From: Mesorhizobium terrae
Lineage (GTDB): Bacteria > Pseudomonadota > Alphaproteobacteria > Rhizobiales > Rhizobiaceae
Direction of reading: 5' to 3'
Assembly: GCF_008727715.1 (NCBI RefSeq)
Contig: NZ_CP044218.1
Span: forward strand, 124,001-188,000
DNA: 64,000 nucleotides
Shown: positions 1-8,933 of the stretch, one piece after another
How the letters are laid out: the number at the start of each line of letters is the position of its first letter
Numbering within the stretch: position 1 is the stretch's first letter
Position numbers and translations under genes: made by a program
The notes under the pieces: generated by a model
The model's input: the letters and a program-made list of their open reading frames with translations, nothing else
Told to the model about the DNA's origin: nothing
Databases searched by the model: none

Positions 1-310
1 ATACCATCAAGCCCTCCGCGCCCAATTTCTGATAGTTGCGGGCGGCGGCGATCGCGTTGTCCGTGGACAGTTCCGCCAGTCCGGAAAGCAGAGGCACGCG
101 CCCGGCGACCACTTCCTTGGCGGCGCGCACGACCGCATCGCGCTCGGCCTGCGTCAGCGCCGCGTTTTCACCCAACATTGGCAGCACGATGACACCGGAC
201 ACTCCGTTGCCGATCAGCCGATCGAGGCTGGCCTGGGTTGCTTCGAAATCGATCGTACCCGAAGCATCCATCTTGGTTGTCACCGCAGGAAAGACACCAG
301 TCCAGGTCAT
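1..310 (-). CDS. DapA/dihydrodipicolinate synthase-family lyase (N-terminal part, cut by window edge)
   Basis: Only the first ~103 residues are present; the rest lies beyond base 1. The start is MTWTGVFPAVTTKMD, followed by a segment reading GVIVLPMLGENAALTQAER. That is the layout of the DHDPS/N-acetylneuraminate lyase family, where this loop is usually TTGE. These are class I aldolases that cleave or join pyruvate through a Schiff-base lysine, which lies outside the window. It is the last visible gene of a minus-strand operon with a NagB-type deaminase, an FGGY kinase and an aminotransferase. A sugar-acid or amino-sugar aldolase/dehydratase role is therefore more likely than lysine biosynthesis. 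That assignment is inference; the family call is solid. Confidence 0.8.
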   Translation of the reverse strand, partial: MTWTGVFPAVTTKMDASGTIDFEATQASLDRLIGNGVSGVIVLPMLGENAALTQAERDAVVRAAKEVVAGRVPLLSGLAELSTDNAIAAARNYQKLGAEGLMV

Positions 311-364
311 GTTCGGCTCCCACTTTGTTCTATTCTTGTCACCTGGCAGAATGCCGAGCGCGCT

Positions 365-1111
365 TCAGGCAAATTGCTTTGAGGCCGGCATCAACGCCGC
401 TTCCGCCAAGATCGACAAATCGGTGTGTCCGAGCAGGCTGGTGACCGGCCAGGCACGATCTTCCCGACCGGCGAGCAGAGCAGCCAACGCCTCGCGCTTG
501 CTCTCACCTGCACACAGCAACAACACTTTCCTTGCGGAACGCAACGTGTTGACGCCCATGGTCACGCCGGTGCTTGGCACGCTGGCCTCATCGGGAAAGT
601 TCGGCCTGTGGGCGTGCCGAGTCTTTTCGTCGAGCGTGACGACATGGGTGTCGAGCTCCCACGACACGCCGGGTTCGTTGAAGGCGATGTGCCCGTTGGC
701 TCCAAGCCCCAATATGGCAAGGTCGATGCCGCCAGCGGCGGCAATCGCGCGGTCGAAGTCGCGGCATTGCTCGGCGGGATCGGCGACATTCCCGCGAAGC
801 AGATGAACTTGCTCGGCGGGCACGTCGATATGATCGATAAGATGCCGTCGCATGAAGGCGTGGTAGCTGCGCGGGTTGTTGGGCGACATGCCCGTATATT
901 CGTCTAGGTTGAACAGTTCGGCATTGCTGAAGCTGATTTCGCCGCGGCGGCAGCGTTCCACCAGATGTTTGTACATTCCGATCGGCGTATCCCCGGTCGG
1001 CAGGGCGAGGCTCGTTGCCGAGCCGTCCGCCAGCGAGGCACAAACATAATCCGCGGCAAGCTCCGCCATCGCGGCGCGATCTGCCGCCCAGGTCACGTCC
1101 AGTTTCGTCAT
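365..1111 (-). CDS. nagB: Glucosamine-6-phosphate deaminase (NagB family)
   Basis: Predicted 248 residues, a little short for NagB. The family converts glucosamine-6-phosphate to fructose-6-phosphate plus ammonia in the cytosol. Visible motifs are the phosphate-binding LPTGDTPIGMY near residues 38-47, NLDEYTGM near 69-75, and GANGHIAFNEPG near 137-148 with His141 and Glu146. Asn139 sits where E. coli NagB has the catalytic Asp141, so either a different acid/base or an altered substrate is possible. The start at 1111 is preferred over an in-frame upstream start because it gives TGA-T-ATG spacing to the kinase gene, as expected for translational coupling. It belongs to the aminotransferase-kinase-nagB-dapA operon. 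Confidence 0.88.
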   Translation of the reverse strand: MTKLDVTWAADRAAMAELAADYVCASLADGSATSLALPTGDTPIGMYKHLVERCRRGEISFSNAELFNLDEYTGMSPNNPRSYHAFMRRHLIDHIDVPAEQVHLLRGNVADPAEQCRDFDRAIAAAGGIDLAILGLGANGHIAFNEPGVSWELDTHVVTLDEKTRHAHRPNFPDEASVPSTGVTMGVNTLRSARKVLLLCAGESKREALAALLAGREDRAWPVTSLLGHTDLSILAEAALMPASKQFA

Positions 1112-1112
1112 A

Positions 1113-2540
1113 TCAGTCGGATGCCTCGGCAATCGTGGGGAAGAGCGCTGAATAGCGCCTGTAGATTTTTTCGTAGTCGGTTGAAGCGGCGGAAGGGGTC
1201 ACCACGCTTGCGCTAAGTGATGCCGGGCGACCCTCCTGCGGAGCAGCCAGCAGCGCGGCGCCAATCGCGGCCGGAGAAGAATGGTCGTAGGTCGTCACCG
1301 GGCGACCGAGGATATCGGCCAACATCTGCCGCGTCGAAGGATGGGAAACGGCATGGCCCGCCAGAACGACGCTCTCGATCCGCGAAGTCTCCGCCAGAAT
1401 GTCGATGCAGCGCCGGATCTCGAAGTGCACGCCCTCCAAATAGGCGCGGGCGATATCATGCGCGCCATGCTGCACCGTCAGGCCATGCAGGACCCCGCGC
1501 AGATTGGGATTCCACAACGCCCCCTGCTCGCCGCCGGCGAGATAGGGTGCGAACATCAGGCCGTTGGCGCCGGCCTGCGAAGCGGCGGCGGCCGTGTCGA
1601 TCCGCCCGTTGTCCCAGCCGAGAAGGTCGTTCAGCCAGCGATAGCTCGTGCCGGTCGAGAGCAGGTCCATTTCGCGGCCGAACACGCCGTCCACGACATG
1701 CGGCGTCAAAAGATAACGCCGCAGGGGATCGCGCAACGACTTGCGCAGATTGTCCATGATGATGGTGCTGGAACCGGTGGTGACACAAACCGTGCCCTCT
1801 TCCAAGCCGGTCATGGCATGGACGCTGGCGACGGAGTCGGCGCAACCGACCGTCACCGGCAATCCGGAGTGCAGACCGAGACGAGCGGCCATGTCAGCCG
1901 TGAGCGGGCTGGTCGAGCGGGCCGGCCCAATGACGGGCAACAGGGCTTCGGAGACACCCCAAATGGCACACAACTCCTGCGACCAGGTCTTCGCGTCCAG
2001 ATCGTAGAGCCCATAACCCGCGGCTGTCGACGGATCGGTCGTCAGCTCGCCGGTCAATGCGAAATGCAGGAAGTCCTTGGCCGAGAGGATCGACCCGACA
2101 CTACCGCCGAAACAGTCGAGATGATGGCGGAACATCGGCGCGAGGTAACGCCCGTCGATGGGCATGCCCGTACGCTCATACATCATCCGCCGCTTCGCCT
2201 CGTCGAGGAAGCTTGACGTCCAGGCGTCGGCACGACTGTCCATCCAGGTGATCGCGGAGGCAAGCGGTCGATCGCCTTCCATACAGACAAGAGTGGGCAG
2301 CTGGCCGGTCAGGCCAATGGCAGAGACGCTCGCGGCGACACCCCCGCCAAGCTGCCTGATCGCCGTCTCCATCGCCGCCAGCCAGTCGAGCGGATTCTGC
2401 TCGGCCTGGCCCGGCAATTCCCGTGTCACCGGGAACGACGCCTCGGCGGTGGCGACGACCTGTCCCGCGGCAGACATCGCCACGCATTTGATGGCCGACG
2501 TGCCAAGATCGATACCGAGAATGACGTTATCGTTCTTCAT
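1113..2540 (-). CDS. FGGY-family carbohydrate kinase (xylulokinase-like)
   Basis: Predicted 475 residues, normal for the FGGY family, which phosphorylates sugars and polyols with ATP. The N-terminal ATPase fold shows GIDLGTSAIK at about residues 9-18. TGQ near 78-80 and W-MDSR near 99-103 follow. GCADS near 232-236 holds the likely catalytic Asp235, and TTGSS near 254-258 is the nucleotide-binding segment. The start at 2540 places the phosphate-1 loop at the usual distance; a longer in-frame start adds only a non-family extension. It lies one base from nagB, so its likely job is phosphorylating the sugar that NagB then deaminates. True substrate unknown: xylulose, an amino sugar or a polyol are all possible. 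Confidence 0.87.
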   Translation of the reverse strand: MKNDNVILGIDLGTSAIKCVAMSAAGQVVATAEASFPVTRELPGQAEQNPLDWLAAMETAIRQLGGGVAASVSAIGLTGQLPTLVCMEGDRPLASAITWMDSRADAWTSSFLDEAKRRMMYERTGMPIDGRYLAPMFRHHLDCFGGSVGSILSAKDFLHFALTGELTTDPSTAAGYGLYDLDAKTWSQELCAIWGVSEALLPVIGPARSTSPLTADMAARLGLHSGLPVTVGCADSVASVHAMTGLEEGTVCVTTGSSTIIMDNLRKSLRDPLRRYLLTPHVVDGVFGREMDLLSTGTSYRWLNDLLGWDNGRIDTAAAASQAGANGLMFAPYLAGGEQGALWNPNLRGVLHGLTVQHGAHDIARAYLEGVHFEIRRCIDILAETSRIESVVLAGHAVSHPSTRQMLADILGRPVTTYDHSSPAAIGAALLAAPQEGRPASLSASVVTPSAASTDYEKIYRRYSALFPTIAEASD

Positions 2541-2615
2541 TGCGATGCCTGGTAGGAAACAGCGCCTCAGCTTTGCAAGCATCATGCCTGCATGAAAAGG
2601 CGCTGGATCGTAAGT

Positions 2616-3959
2616 TTAGTGTTTTGCCTTCACCGCGCGCATCGCCTCGCCCGCGATGGCGACCGTTTGCGCGATGTCGTCGTCGGTATGGGCGAAGGAG
2701 ATGAACAGGTTCTCGAACGCACCCGGGTGGAAGAGAACGCCGCGATCGAGCATCTCCTCCCACCACGTCCGGAACACATCGTGACGCGCATGGCGGGCAG
2801 CGTCGCGATAGTTGCGGATCGGCTGGTCGGCGAACCACAGCTGCATGACAGGCCCGACGCCGGTCACATAGGCCGGGATATCATTGTCCGCGATCACCTT
2901 GGCCAGCCCGTCGAACAATTTCTGGCAGCGCCCGTAGAGCGTATCGTAGAGGCCGGGAGTTGCCAGATGGTCGAGCGTCGCATTGGCAGCTGTCACGGCA
3001 ATTCCGTTGGCGGCATATGTGCCGGCCATGGAGACGGTGCCGTCGGCGACGAGCGCCATGATGTCCTTGCGGCCGCCGAGCGCCGCGACAGGAAAACCGC
3101 CGCCGAGCCCCTTGGCGAAGGTGGAAAGGTCGGGCTGCAGGCCATAATAGCCTTGCGCGCCGCCCAGGCTGAGCCGGAAGCCGGTGATGACCTCGTCGCA
3201 GATCAGGATGATCCCCGCCTTGGCGGTCAGGTCCCGCATCGCCTCGAGATAACCCGGCTCCGGCAGGATGCAGCCGGTGTTGCACATGACCGCCTCGGTA
3301 ATGACGGCGGCGATATTGTGCCCTTCCCGGGCGATCGCGTCACGCAGAGCCTCGACATCGTTCCACGGCAGGATGACGAGCGAGTCGTCGAGACCGGCCG
3401 GCATGCCAGGCCCCTGCGGGATCGCCTTCGGCGCCTTGTCGGGACCGGCAGTTTCGATGGTCGGGTGCTTGCTCCAGTAAACACCATCCGAAAACCCGTG
3501 ATACATGCCCTCGAAGCGGATCAGCTTCTTTCGGCCGGTGAAGGCGCGCGCCAGGCGAACCGCATAAAGAACCGCCTCGGTTCCCGTGTTGCACAGGCGC
3601 ACCTGTTCGATCGCCGGCACGGCGGCGATGATCTTTTCGGAGAGCGTGATCTCCTCGGCGGCGGGCATGGCAAAGACGGTGCCGCGGTTCTGGATAAAAT
3701 CAACGACGGCTTCCGTGATCTTCTGCGGCCGATGGCCGAGGATCATCGGCCCAAGCCCGAGCAGGTAGTCGATGTATTCATTCCCATCGACATCGAAGAT
3801 ATGCGAGCCGGTGCCACGGTCGACGAACAGGGGATAGGGATCCCAGCCCGACCACACCGCACGCGCCGTGCTGTTGACGCCGCTTGGGATGATCTCGCTG
3901 GAGCGAGCGAAATAGTCGCGACTCCGGGTCGTGCGCGAAGGCGTCTTGTATGCTGGCAT
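2616..3959 (-). CDS. Glutamate-1-semialdehyde aminomutase-like class III aminotransferase
   Basis: Predicted 447 residues, typical of class III PLP aminotransferases. The sequence follows HemL closely: GDR/DVDGNEYIDY near 47-65, NTGTEAVLYAVRLAR near 124-138, CDEVITGFR near 254-262 (Asp255 would hold the pyridine nitrogen) and STFAKGLGGGFPVAALGG with the likely Schiff-base Lys283. HemL itself makes 5-aminolevulinate. Here the gene heads a sugar-kinase/deaminase operon and carries an operator-type palindrome on its promoter, so a catabolic transaminase or aminomutase acting on an amino sugar or amino acid is more likely. The start is supported by CTGGAGAG upstream. What would settle it is whether another hemL exists in the genome. 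Confidence 0.85.
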   Translation of the reverse strand: MPAYKTPSRTTRSRDYFARSSEIIPSGVNSTARAVWSGWDPYPLFVDRGTGSHIFDVDGNEYIDYLLGLGPMILGHRPQKITEAVVDFIQNRGTVFAMPAAEEITLSEKIIAAVPAIEQVRLCNTGTEAVLYAVRLARAFTGRKKLIRFEGMYHGFSDGVYWSKHPTIETAGPDKAPKAIPQGPGMPAGLDDSLVILPWNDVEALRDAIAREGHNIAAVITEAVMCNTGCILPEPGYLEAMRDLTAKAGIILICDEVITGFRLSLGGAQGYYGLQPDLSTFAKGLGGGFPVAALGGRKDIMALVADGTVSMAGTYAANGIAVTAANATLDHLATPGLYDTLYGRCQKLFDGLAKVIADNDIPAYVTGVGPVMQLWFADQPIRNYRDAARHARHDVFRTWWEEMLDRGVLFHPGAFENLFISFAHTDDDIAQTVAIAGEAMRAVKAKH

Positions 3960-3985
3960 AAAATCTCTCCTGGAGAACAGTTTGC

Positions 3986-4018
3986 ATACTTATTATAATG
4001 AGTATGATGAGCTGTCAA
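3986..4018 (-). promoter_or_regulatory. Promoter of the aminotransferase-kinase-nagB operon with a 20-bp operator palindrome
   Basis: On the minus strand a consensus -35 TTGACA (4013-4018) is followed by TATAAT (3992-3997, 15-bp spacer) or TAATAA (3990-3995, 17-bp spacer). Lying over the -10 at 3986-4005 is ATACTTATTATAATGAGTAT, an inverted repeat symmetric at 18 of 20 positions. A related 20-bp palindrome and the same TTGACA context occur at 8941-8960. The placement fits a repressor site, probably for the GntR regulator at 12597-13478. The pattern is seen directly; the regulator assignment is inference. Confidence 0.7.
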
Positions 4019-4096
4019 TGCGGGAACGAATATTCGTGGAGACAAAGAAATCGGTTTTGACGGTCGGCCCGCCGATCGCGGCGTCGCCGGCCTGGA

Positions 4097-5782
4097 TCAA
4101 TCGGTGAAAGTCCGCGAATAGCGATTGCCGTCCCTGGTCACCGAAACAATCTTGCCGTCGACCATTGGTCCGAGCACCAAGCGCTCCGGCGCATGGAGTT
4201 CGGCCCCGATCCGAAAGACACTTGACTTCAACTCCACCAGTTCCAGGTCTTCGCCAGGTGCCTCGACGCCGCCCGGCGCGATCAGGAACAGCCGCCCGCC
4301 ACGTGACACGATGCGGAAATTGGTGAACCAGGGCGAATGCGAGCGATAATGACCAACACATGCGGGCGCAGCCTTGCCGCTCTTGGTCAACGGCGCCGGC
4401 ACGCGGCGCAGTTCGAGCGGGCCGCAGTTCCAGATGACCTCTTGATCGTCGCCATTCTGCGTCGAAGCGAAGGTCAGGTGGAACGTGCTCAAGGCTGGAT
4501 GATTAGTGACATATCGCGTCGACCAGGTTTTGAAGACGCGCGCCGTAGCGCTCTTGCCCGAAACCAAAACCTTGCCGTTCTCGTCGACTGTAAAGGTGAG
4601 CGTTATCAATTCGCCTTCGGGCGTGCGGGCAGAGAAATCGCCCAGCATCGCGGGTTCGAAGGCGAGAGGATCGCGCACATCCAGATCGAGCTCCGTGGCC
4701 GGCATTTCCATTTCCGCGCCTGTCAGCCATGCGTGCGCGGCGCGGGCAAGCACCTGCGCTGCCGGGCAGTCGCCATTGGCGTTGGTCAACACGGCGATGC
4801 CGACGTCGTGGTCAAGGTCTGCCAGGATGAAGGTGGCGTAACCCACCATGCCGCCGCCATGGGTGAGACAGCGAGCACCCCTGATCGTTTCGACATTGAT
4901 GCCGAGACCATAGACGCTCTTTTCGACGCCGGCGTCTGCCAGAAATTCCACGATCGGTTCGCCGCACGGCGCCAGAAGGCCGGTCAGCTGCTGGTATGCA
5001 TTCTCGCTGGCAACCGCTCTTCCATCCAGGCGGCCGGCACCGAGCAGCATACGCACGAAACGCGCGAGATCCGGGCCGGTCGCGGCGATGTTTCCATCGG
5101 AGGTGTTGGTTTCGAACCATGTCGCGGGCGCCAAGACATCGCCAGGAACCCAAGGGCGATCGTCTGCCATCGGCGCATAGCCCACGGCGAAGCGGTGACG
5201 CTCCCGGTTGGAGATGCAGGCGACACTATCCGCCATTCCAAGCGGCTCGAGCAGTCTTTCCCTGTACGCCTCCACCGTCGGCCTGCCGGTTACGGCAGAC
5301 ACGACAAGCCCCAGCAGGATGTAGCCGATGTTGGAATAGTGAAAGGCTGTTCCGGGCTCAAAACCGGTCGATAGCTCCCTCAGCCACCACCCCTGACCGA
5401 GTTCGTCCGGCAACGAGTCCGTGCCAGCCGGCAATCCAGCGGAATGGTTCAGCAGGTGGCGGAGCGAAAACATCGGATAGTCTGAGCCGACGCTGAACCA
5501 GGGCAGATAGGTGGTGATGGGCTTGTCGAGGTCGAGCTTTCCCTCCCCGGCAAGCTGCAGGATCGTCAGGCCGACAAAGGCCTTGCTGATCGAACCGATC
5601 GCAAACAGATGATCGCGTCCCACGGGCAAGGCTGCGTCGATATTGGCCTGGCCGAAGGGCAGCTCGAGCAGGGTCGCGTCACGCGAAACGGCGACGATGA
5701 TCCCGCCCGGCACAGGCCAATGTTGCGTGAACTCATGCGCCAGCTCGCGCAGCCGGCGCAGCACGGTTTCCGAAGATGTCAT
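4097..5782 (-). CDS. Serine hydrolase of the beta-lactamase/penicillin-binding-protein class C family (peptidase S12)
   Basis: Predicted 561 residues: an N-terminal S12 domain plus a long C-terminal beta-rich region. The catalytic motifs are all present: S64-I-S-K67, Y149-S150-N151, and H308-G-G. No signal peptide is visible, so the enzyme is probably cytosolic, which argues against a cell-wall or antibiotic-resistance role. The family includes D-aminopeptidases, esterases and amidases. It overlaps the upstream M17 aminopeptidase gene by ATGA and sits in an operon led by a peptide-binding protein. The likely role is hydrolysis of an imported peptide, possibly one with D-residues or an unusual amide. 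The exact substrate cannot be read from the sequence. Confidence 0.85.
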   Translation of the reverse strand: MTSSETVLRRLRELAHEFTQHWPVPGGIIVAVSRDATLLELPFGQANIDAALPVGRDHLFAIGSISKAFVGLTILQLAGEGKLDLDKPITTYLPWFSVGSDYPMFSLRHLLNHSAGLPAGTDSLPDELGQGWWLRELSTGFEPGTAFHYSNIGYILLGLVVSAVTGRPTVEAYRERLLEPLGMADSVACISNRERHRFAVGYAPMADDRPWVPGDVLAPATWFETNTSDGNIAATGPDLARFVRMLLGAGRLDGRAVASENAYQQLTGLLAPCGEPIVEFLADAGVEKSVYGLGINVETIRGARCLTHGGGMVGYATFILADLDHDVGIAVLTNANGDCPAAQVLARAAHAWLTGAEMEMPATELDLDVRDPLAFEPAMLGDFSARTPEGELITLTFTVDENGKVLVSGKSATARVFKTWSTRYVTNHPALSTFHLTFASTQNGDDQEVIWNCGPLELRRVPAPLTKSGKAAPACVGHYRSHSPWFTNFRIVSRGGRLFLIAPGGVEAPGEDLELVELKSSVFRIGAELHAPERLVLGPMVDGKIVSVTRDGNRYSRTFTD

Positions 5783-7230
5783 TGTTCACCCGCGCGGCTG
5801 AGCAGGAGCTGCAACAATGCCCGCACCGGCGAGCCGGTGGCTCCGACAGGCCAGGGGGCAAAGCCCTGATCCAGATAGGCGCTCGACCCATTGTCGAGGT
5901 GGAGCCAGGGCGTATTGCCGGCAAATGTCCGCAAGTAAGTGGCGGCTAACTGACCACTGTCGGGCACCGAGAGCGGGGCATTAGCGATGTCGGCGACACT
6001 CGACTCAATCAGACGCTCGTATTCCACTCGCAGCGGCAGGTGCCAGCCCGGCTCGCCCGCGATCTCGCCGGCTCCACCCAGCTCTTGCGCGAGGGAGGGC
6101 GACGTAGACCAGCAACCCCACAGCAAGGGACCAACGCCACCGCCGTCCGTCAGCGTACCAACGTCGATGATCTCACCGACCCCGCCGCGCGCCAGATAGG
6201 CGACAGCGTCGGCCAACACCAAGCGGCCCTCGCAATCGGTGTCGACAACTTCAGTGCGCCGTCCGTCGGGATGACGAACGACATCGCCGGGGCGCAAGGC
6301 ATGACCGCCCGGCATGTTCTCCGCCAGCGGCAACAGTGCGGTCACGTCCGGGTCTAGGCCAATTTCCGCCGCCGCGAAAATGGCGCCAGCCACCGCGGCA
6401 GCGGCGGCCATGTCGGCCTTCATCCAGGCGATTTCCTGAAGGGTGCGTTTCAGGTTGATGCCGCCGGAATCGAAGGTGATGCCTTTGCCAACCAATCCCA
6501 ACCGCGCCTTCGACCGAGCCGGATTGAGACACAACACGAACGGTTTGTTGGAACTGCCGCGGCCCACCGCCAGCGTCGCTCCGAAGCCGCGTTTGGCGAG
6601 TTCCGCCTCGTCCCATATCTCGGCATCGATGCCCAACTGCTGCGCGCGTTCGGCAATCACCTGCGCCAGACGCTCCGGGATGAGATCGCCGCCCGGCGTC
6701 TCGACAAGGTCGCGCACCCAGTTGACCGCCCTGCCCGCGACCCTGCCAATCTCGAAGCCGCGTTTCACGTTGGCGCCGGTCGCCAGCAGGTCGACGACCG
6801 TCTCCGCCTTGTCAGACCGGTCATAGGTACCGATCAGGCAAGCTTCCGCCGCAGCTCGCGCTATCGAGGCCTGGTCTGAACCGAGCCCGTCCAGGCTGAC
6901 GACACATCGCCCCCTGTCCCGCAAGAAATGCGCCGCGGGCATCAAGGCCTCGCGCAGGATGTTTGCGGTGAAGGCTTCCCGCGACCCGACGCCAACCGCA
7001 AGCACGGCCGGTCCGTCCTGCGAGGGCACCAGCAGCGCCGAAAGCTGGCCGGACGTGCCCTTGAACAGACCGTCGCGACGCAGCATGGCGACGGATTGAC
7101 CATGCGCCGAACTGCCGGACAGCCCGGCGTCGGCAAACTCCGGGCCGTGGGGCCCGGCGAATGCGGGCATCACCAGGATGTCCGCATTCTTAAGGACCGC
7201 ACGGTCGCTGCTGAGCCGCACCTCGATCAT
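5779..7230 (-). CDS. Leucyl aminopeptidase-family protein (peptidase M17), first copy
   Basis: Predicted 483 residues, standard for M17 enzymes, which remove N-terminal residues from peptides with two bound metal ions, usually as hexamers in the cytosol. The C-terminal catalytic domain shows GKGITFDSGG (Lys249, Asp254), Asp273 in WMKADM, and DTDCEGRL (Asp332, Glu334, Arg336), a variant of the signature NTDAEGRL. All metal ligands are kept. It lies two bases after the peptide-binding-protein gene and overlaps the S12 hydrolase by four bases. The three genes form a peptide capture and degradation unit. A second, divergent M17 gene is at 20200-21714. Confidence 0.9.
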   Translation of the reverse strand: MIEVRLSSDRAVLKNADILVMPAFAGPHGPEFADAGLSGSSAHGQSVAMLRRDGLFKGTSGQLSALLVPSQDGPAVLAVGVGSREAFTANILREALMPAAHFLRDRGRCVVSLDGLGSDQASIARAAAEACLIGTYDRSDKAETVVDLLATGANVKRGFEIGRVAGRAVNWVRDLVETPGGDLIPERLAQVIAERAQQLGIDAEIWDEAELAKRGFGATLAVGRGSSNKPFVLCLNPARSKARLGLVGKGITFDSGGINLKRTLQEIAWMKADMAAAAAVAGAIFAAAEIGLDPDVTALLPLAENMPGGHALRPGDVVRHPDGRRTEVVDTDCEGRLVLADAVAYLARGGVGEIIDVGTLTDGGGVGPLLWGCWSTSPSLAQELGGAGEIAGEPGWHLPLRVEYERLIESSVADIANAPLSVPDSGQLAATYLRTFAGNTPWLHLDNGSSAYLDQGFAPWPVGATGSPVRALLQLLLSRAGEQ

Positions 7231-7232
7231 GC

Positions 7233-8894
7233 TTATTTCACCTTGTGGACGTTCATCAGCGTCTCAGTCGACAGATTGTTGACCGAACCGACCAGAGGCG
7301 AAAGCACGAAACCATCCCATTTCGGGCTGTGGGCTTCGATGACGTTTGGATAGTTGAGCACGATGTAAGGACGCGCTTCGAAAATGTGCTTCTGCATCGC
7401 CGAAATCTCGGCCAACCGCTCCTTCTTGTCGAGCAGCGTGCCCTGCTTCAGATACATTTTGTCGTAGTCGGCGTTGCAGTAACCGCTGTCGCTGTTTCCG
7501 CCGCGCGCCCCGCAGGTAACGATGCTCAGCATGAAGTCCGGCTCCACCGGCGGCACCCAGCTCCACATCGCGAAGTCGTAATCAAGGTATTTGGCCTCAG
7601 GCGCGTGAATGGCCTCGGTGGCCGCACCTGGATCCATCTTGCGCTGGGTTACCTCGATGCCGATCTTCTTGAAGCCGGCCTGGATGATCTGGAAAGCGCG
7701 ATCGCCCGTGCCATTCTCTTCCGTCGGGAAGATCACTTCGTAGGACATGCGTTTGCCGTCCACGACCCGGATACCGTCGCCCCCCTTCTTGAACCCCTTG
7801 CCCTCCAGGATTTCGTTGGCCTTGTCGGTATCATAGGGCAGCGGCTTGATCGCCTCGTCGTGGAAGCCGGTTGCCGGTGCTACGATGGTCGAACCGGGCG
7901 CCGAGAACCCGAGCCAGACGATCTTGTCGATAGTCTCGCGATCAATGGCGTATTCCAGCGCTTCGCGCACCTTCGGATCAAGCAGTTCCCGGTTCTTGGG
8001 CTTGTCCGGGCTGGTGTTGATGATGAGCGTTTTCATTCCAACGCTCGGCCCGCTCAGCACCGTCATGCCGGCCTTTTTCAGGGTCTCCACGGCAGTCGGT
8101 GGTGTCTGCTCGCCAATCATGTCGAGCTTGTCGGTCACGAGGGCGGTGATCATGGCATCGTCATTGGCGAAGAACTGCAGGCCGAAACCGTCGATGACCG
8201 GCTTTTTCTTACCCCACCAGTTCGGATTGCGAGCGAAGAGCGCAATCTGCTCATTGTCGTGCTTGGTCAGCACGAAGGGACCACCCGCCACAACCGGTGC
8301 CGTGTTGGGGAAGGTCGATATCTGTTCGCCATTTCCTTCCGTGAGGGGCTCCCACACATGCCGCGGGAGAATAGGAAGCGCCTGGAGTTGCGTCAGCACA
8401 TTGGCGACCGGCAGCTTATAGGTGAGCACCAGGGTGTTGTCGTCGGAAGCCTGGGCATCCGCCATGTGGGCGACCCAGCCGGCCAGTTTGCCTGTAGTTC
8501 CGGTCTGAAACTTGCGGATCATATTGAAGGTGAAGGCCGCGTCTTTTGCCGTCAGCGGCTCGCCGTCCGACCATTTTGCTCCCGGAATGGTGTGGAACGT
8601 CCAGACCTTGCCTTCTTCCGACACCTCCCACTTGGTCGCGAACGATGGCACGATCTGCAGCTTGGCATCATATTCGGTCAGATGTGGGTACACATATTGG
8701 TACATGACCGAGCTGTAGTCTGAATCCGAGACAAATGGATTGAGTGAGTCGATCGGCTGCGTGGCGCCGATGCGCAGGATCTCGGCCGCGGAGGCAGCTG
8801 GCGTAAACGGCGCCTGAAAGACCGTCGCGGCGGCGACCGCTGCGGCAAACGTTAGGGTACGCATGTTCCAACTCTGGTGAGGCTTCTTTTTCAT
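7233..8894 (-). CDS. ABC transporter substrate-binding protein, family 5 (peptide/oligopeptide type)
   Basis: Predicted 553 residues. It starts MKKKPHQSW and carries a Sec signal with the hydrophobic stretch TFAAAVAAATVFQAPF, cleaved around AASA-AE, so the protein is periplasmic. The mature part starts ILRIGATQPIDSLNPF, typical of DppA/OppA proteins, and the length is normal. ATG at 8894 is chosen because GGGAG precedes it by six bases; upstream in-frame starts lack that. It heads the binding-protein, M17, S12 operon, and the matching permease and ATPase genes are divergent from 8999. The ligand is probably a peptide or a peptide-like amino-sugar conjugate (inference from neighbours). Confidence 0.92.
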   Translation of the reverse strand: MKKKPHQSWNMRTLTFAAAVAAATVFQAPFTPAASAAEILRIGATQPIDSLNPFVSDSDYSSVMYQYVYPHLTEYDAKLQIVPSFATKWEVSEEGKVWTFHTIPGAKWSDGEPLTAKDAAFTFNMIRKFQTGTTGKLAGWVAHMADAQASDDNTLVLTYKLPVANVLTQLQALPILPRHVWEPLTEGNGEQISTFPNTAPVVAGGPFVLTKHDNEQIALFARNPNWWGKKKPVIDGFGLQFFANDDAMITALVTDKLDMIGEQTPPTAVETLKKAGMTVLSGPSVGMKTLIINTSPDKPKNRELLDPKVREALEYAIDRETIDKIVWLGFSAPGSTIVAPATGFHDEAIKPLPYDTDKANEILEGKGFKKGGDGIRVVDGKRMSYEVIFPTEENGTGDRAFQIIQAGFKKIGIEVTQRKMDPGAATEAIHAPEAKYLDYDFAMWSWVPPVEPDFMLSIVTCGARGGNSDSGYCNADYDKMYLKQGTLLDKKERLAEISAMQKHIFEARPYIVLNYPNVIEAHSPKWDGFVLSPLVGSVNNLSTETLMNVHKVK

Positions 8895-8933
8895 TGTCAT
8901 CTCCCGAGATGCAAGAATCCCCAAAATGGGTAC

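Noticed and set aside
2616..3959. Calling the aminotransferase housekeeping hemL
   Set aside because: Motifs fit HemL, but it is embedded in a sugar-catabolic operon under an operator palindrome; haem synthesis genes are absent.
2592..3998. 468-codon open frame on the plus strand opposite the aminotransferase gene
   Set aside because: Its codons mirror the GC bias of the real gene; the product is repetitive in Arg/Asp/Gly/His and lacks any motif, whereas the opposite strand gives a complete aminotransferase.
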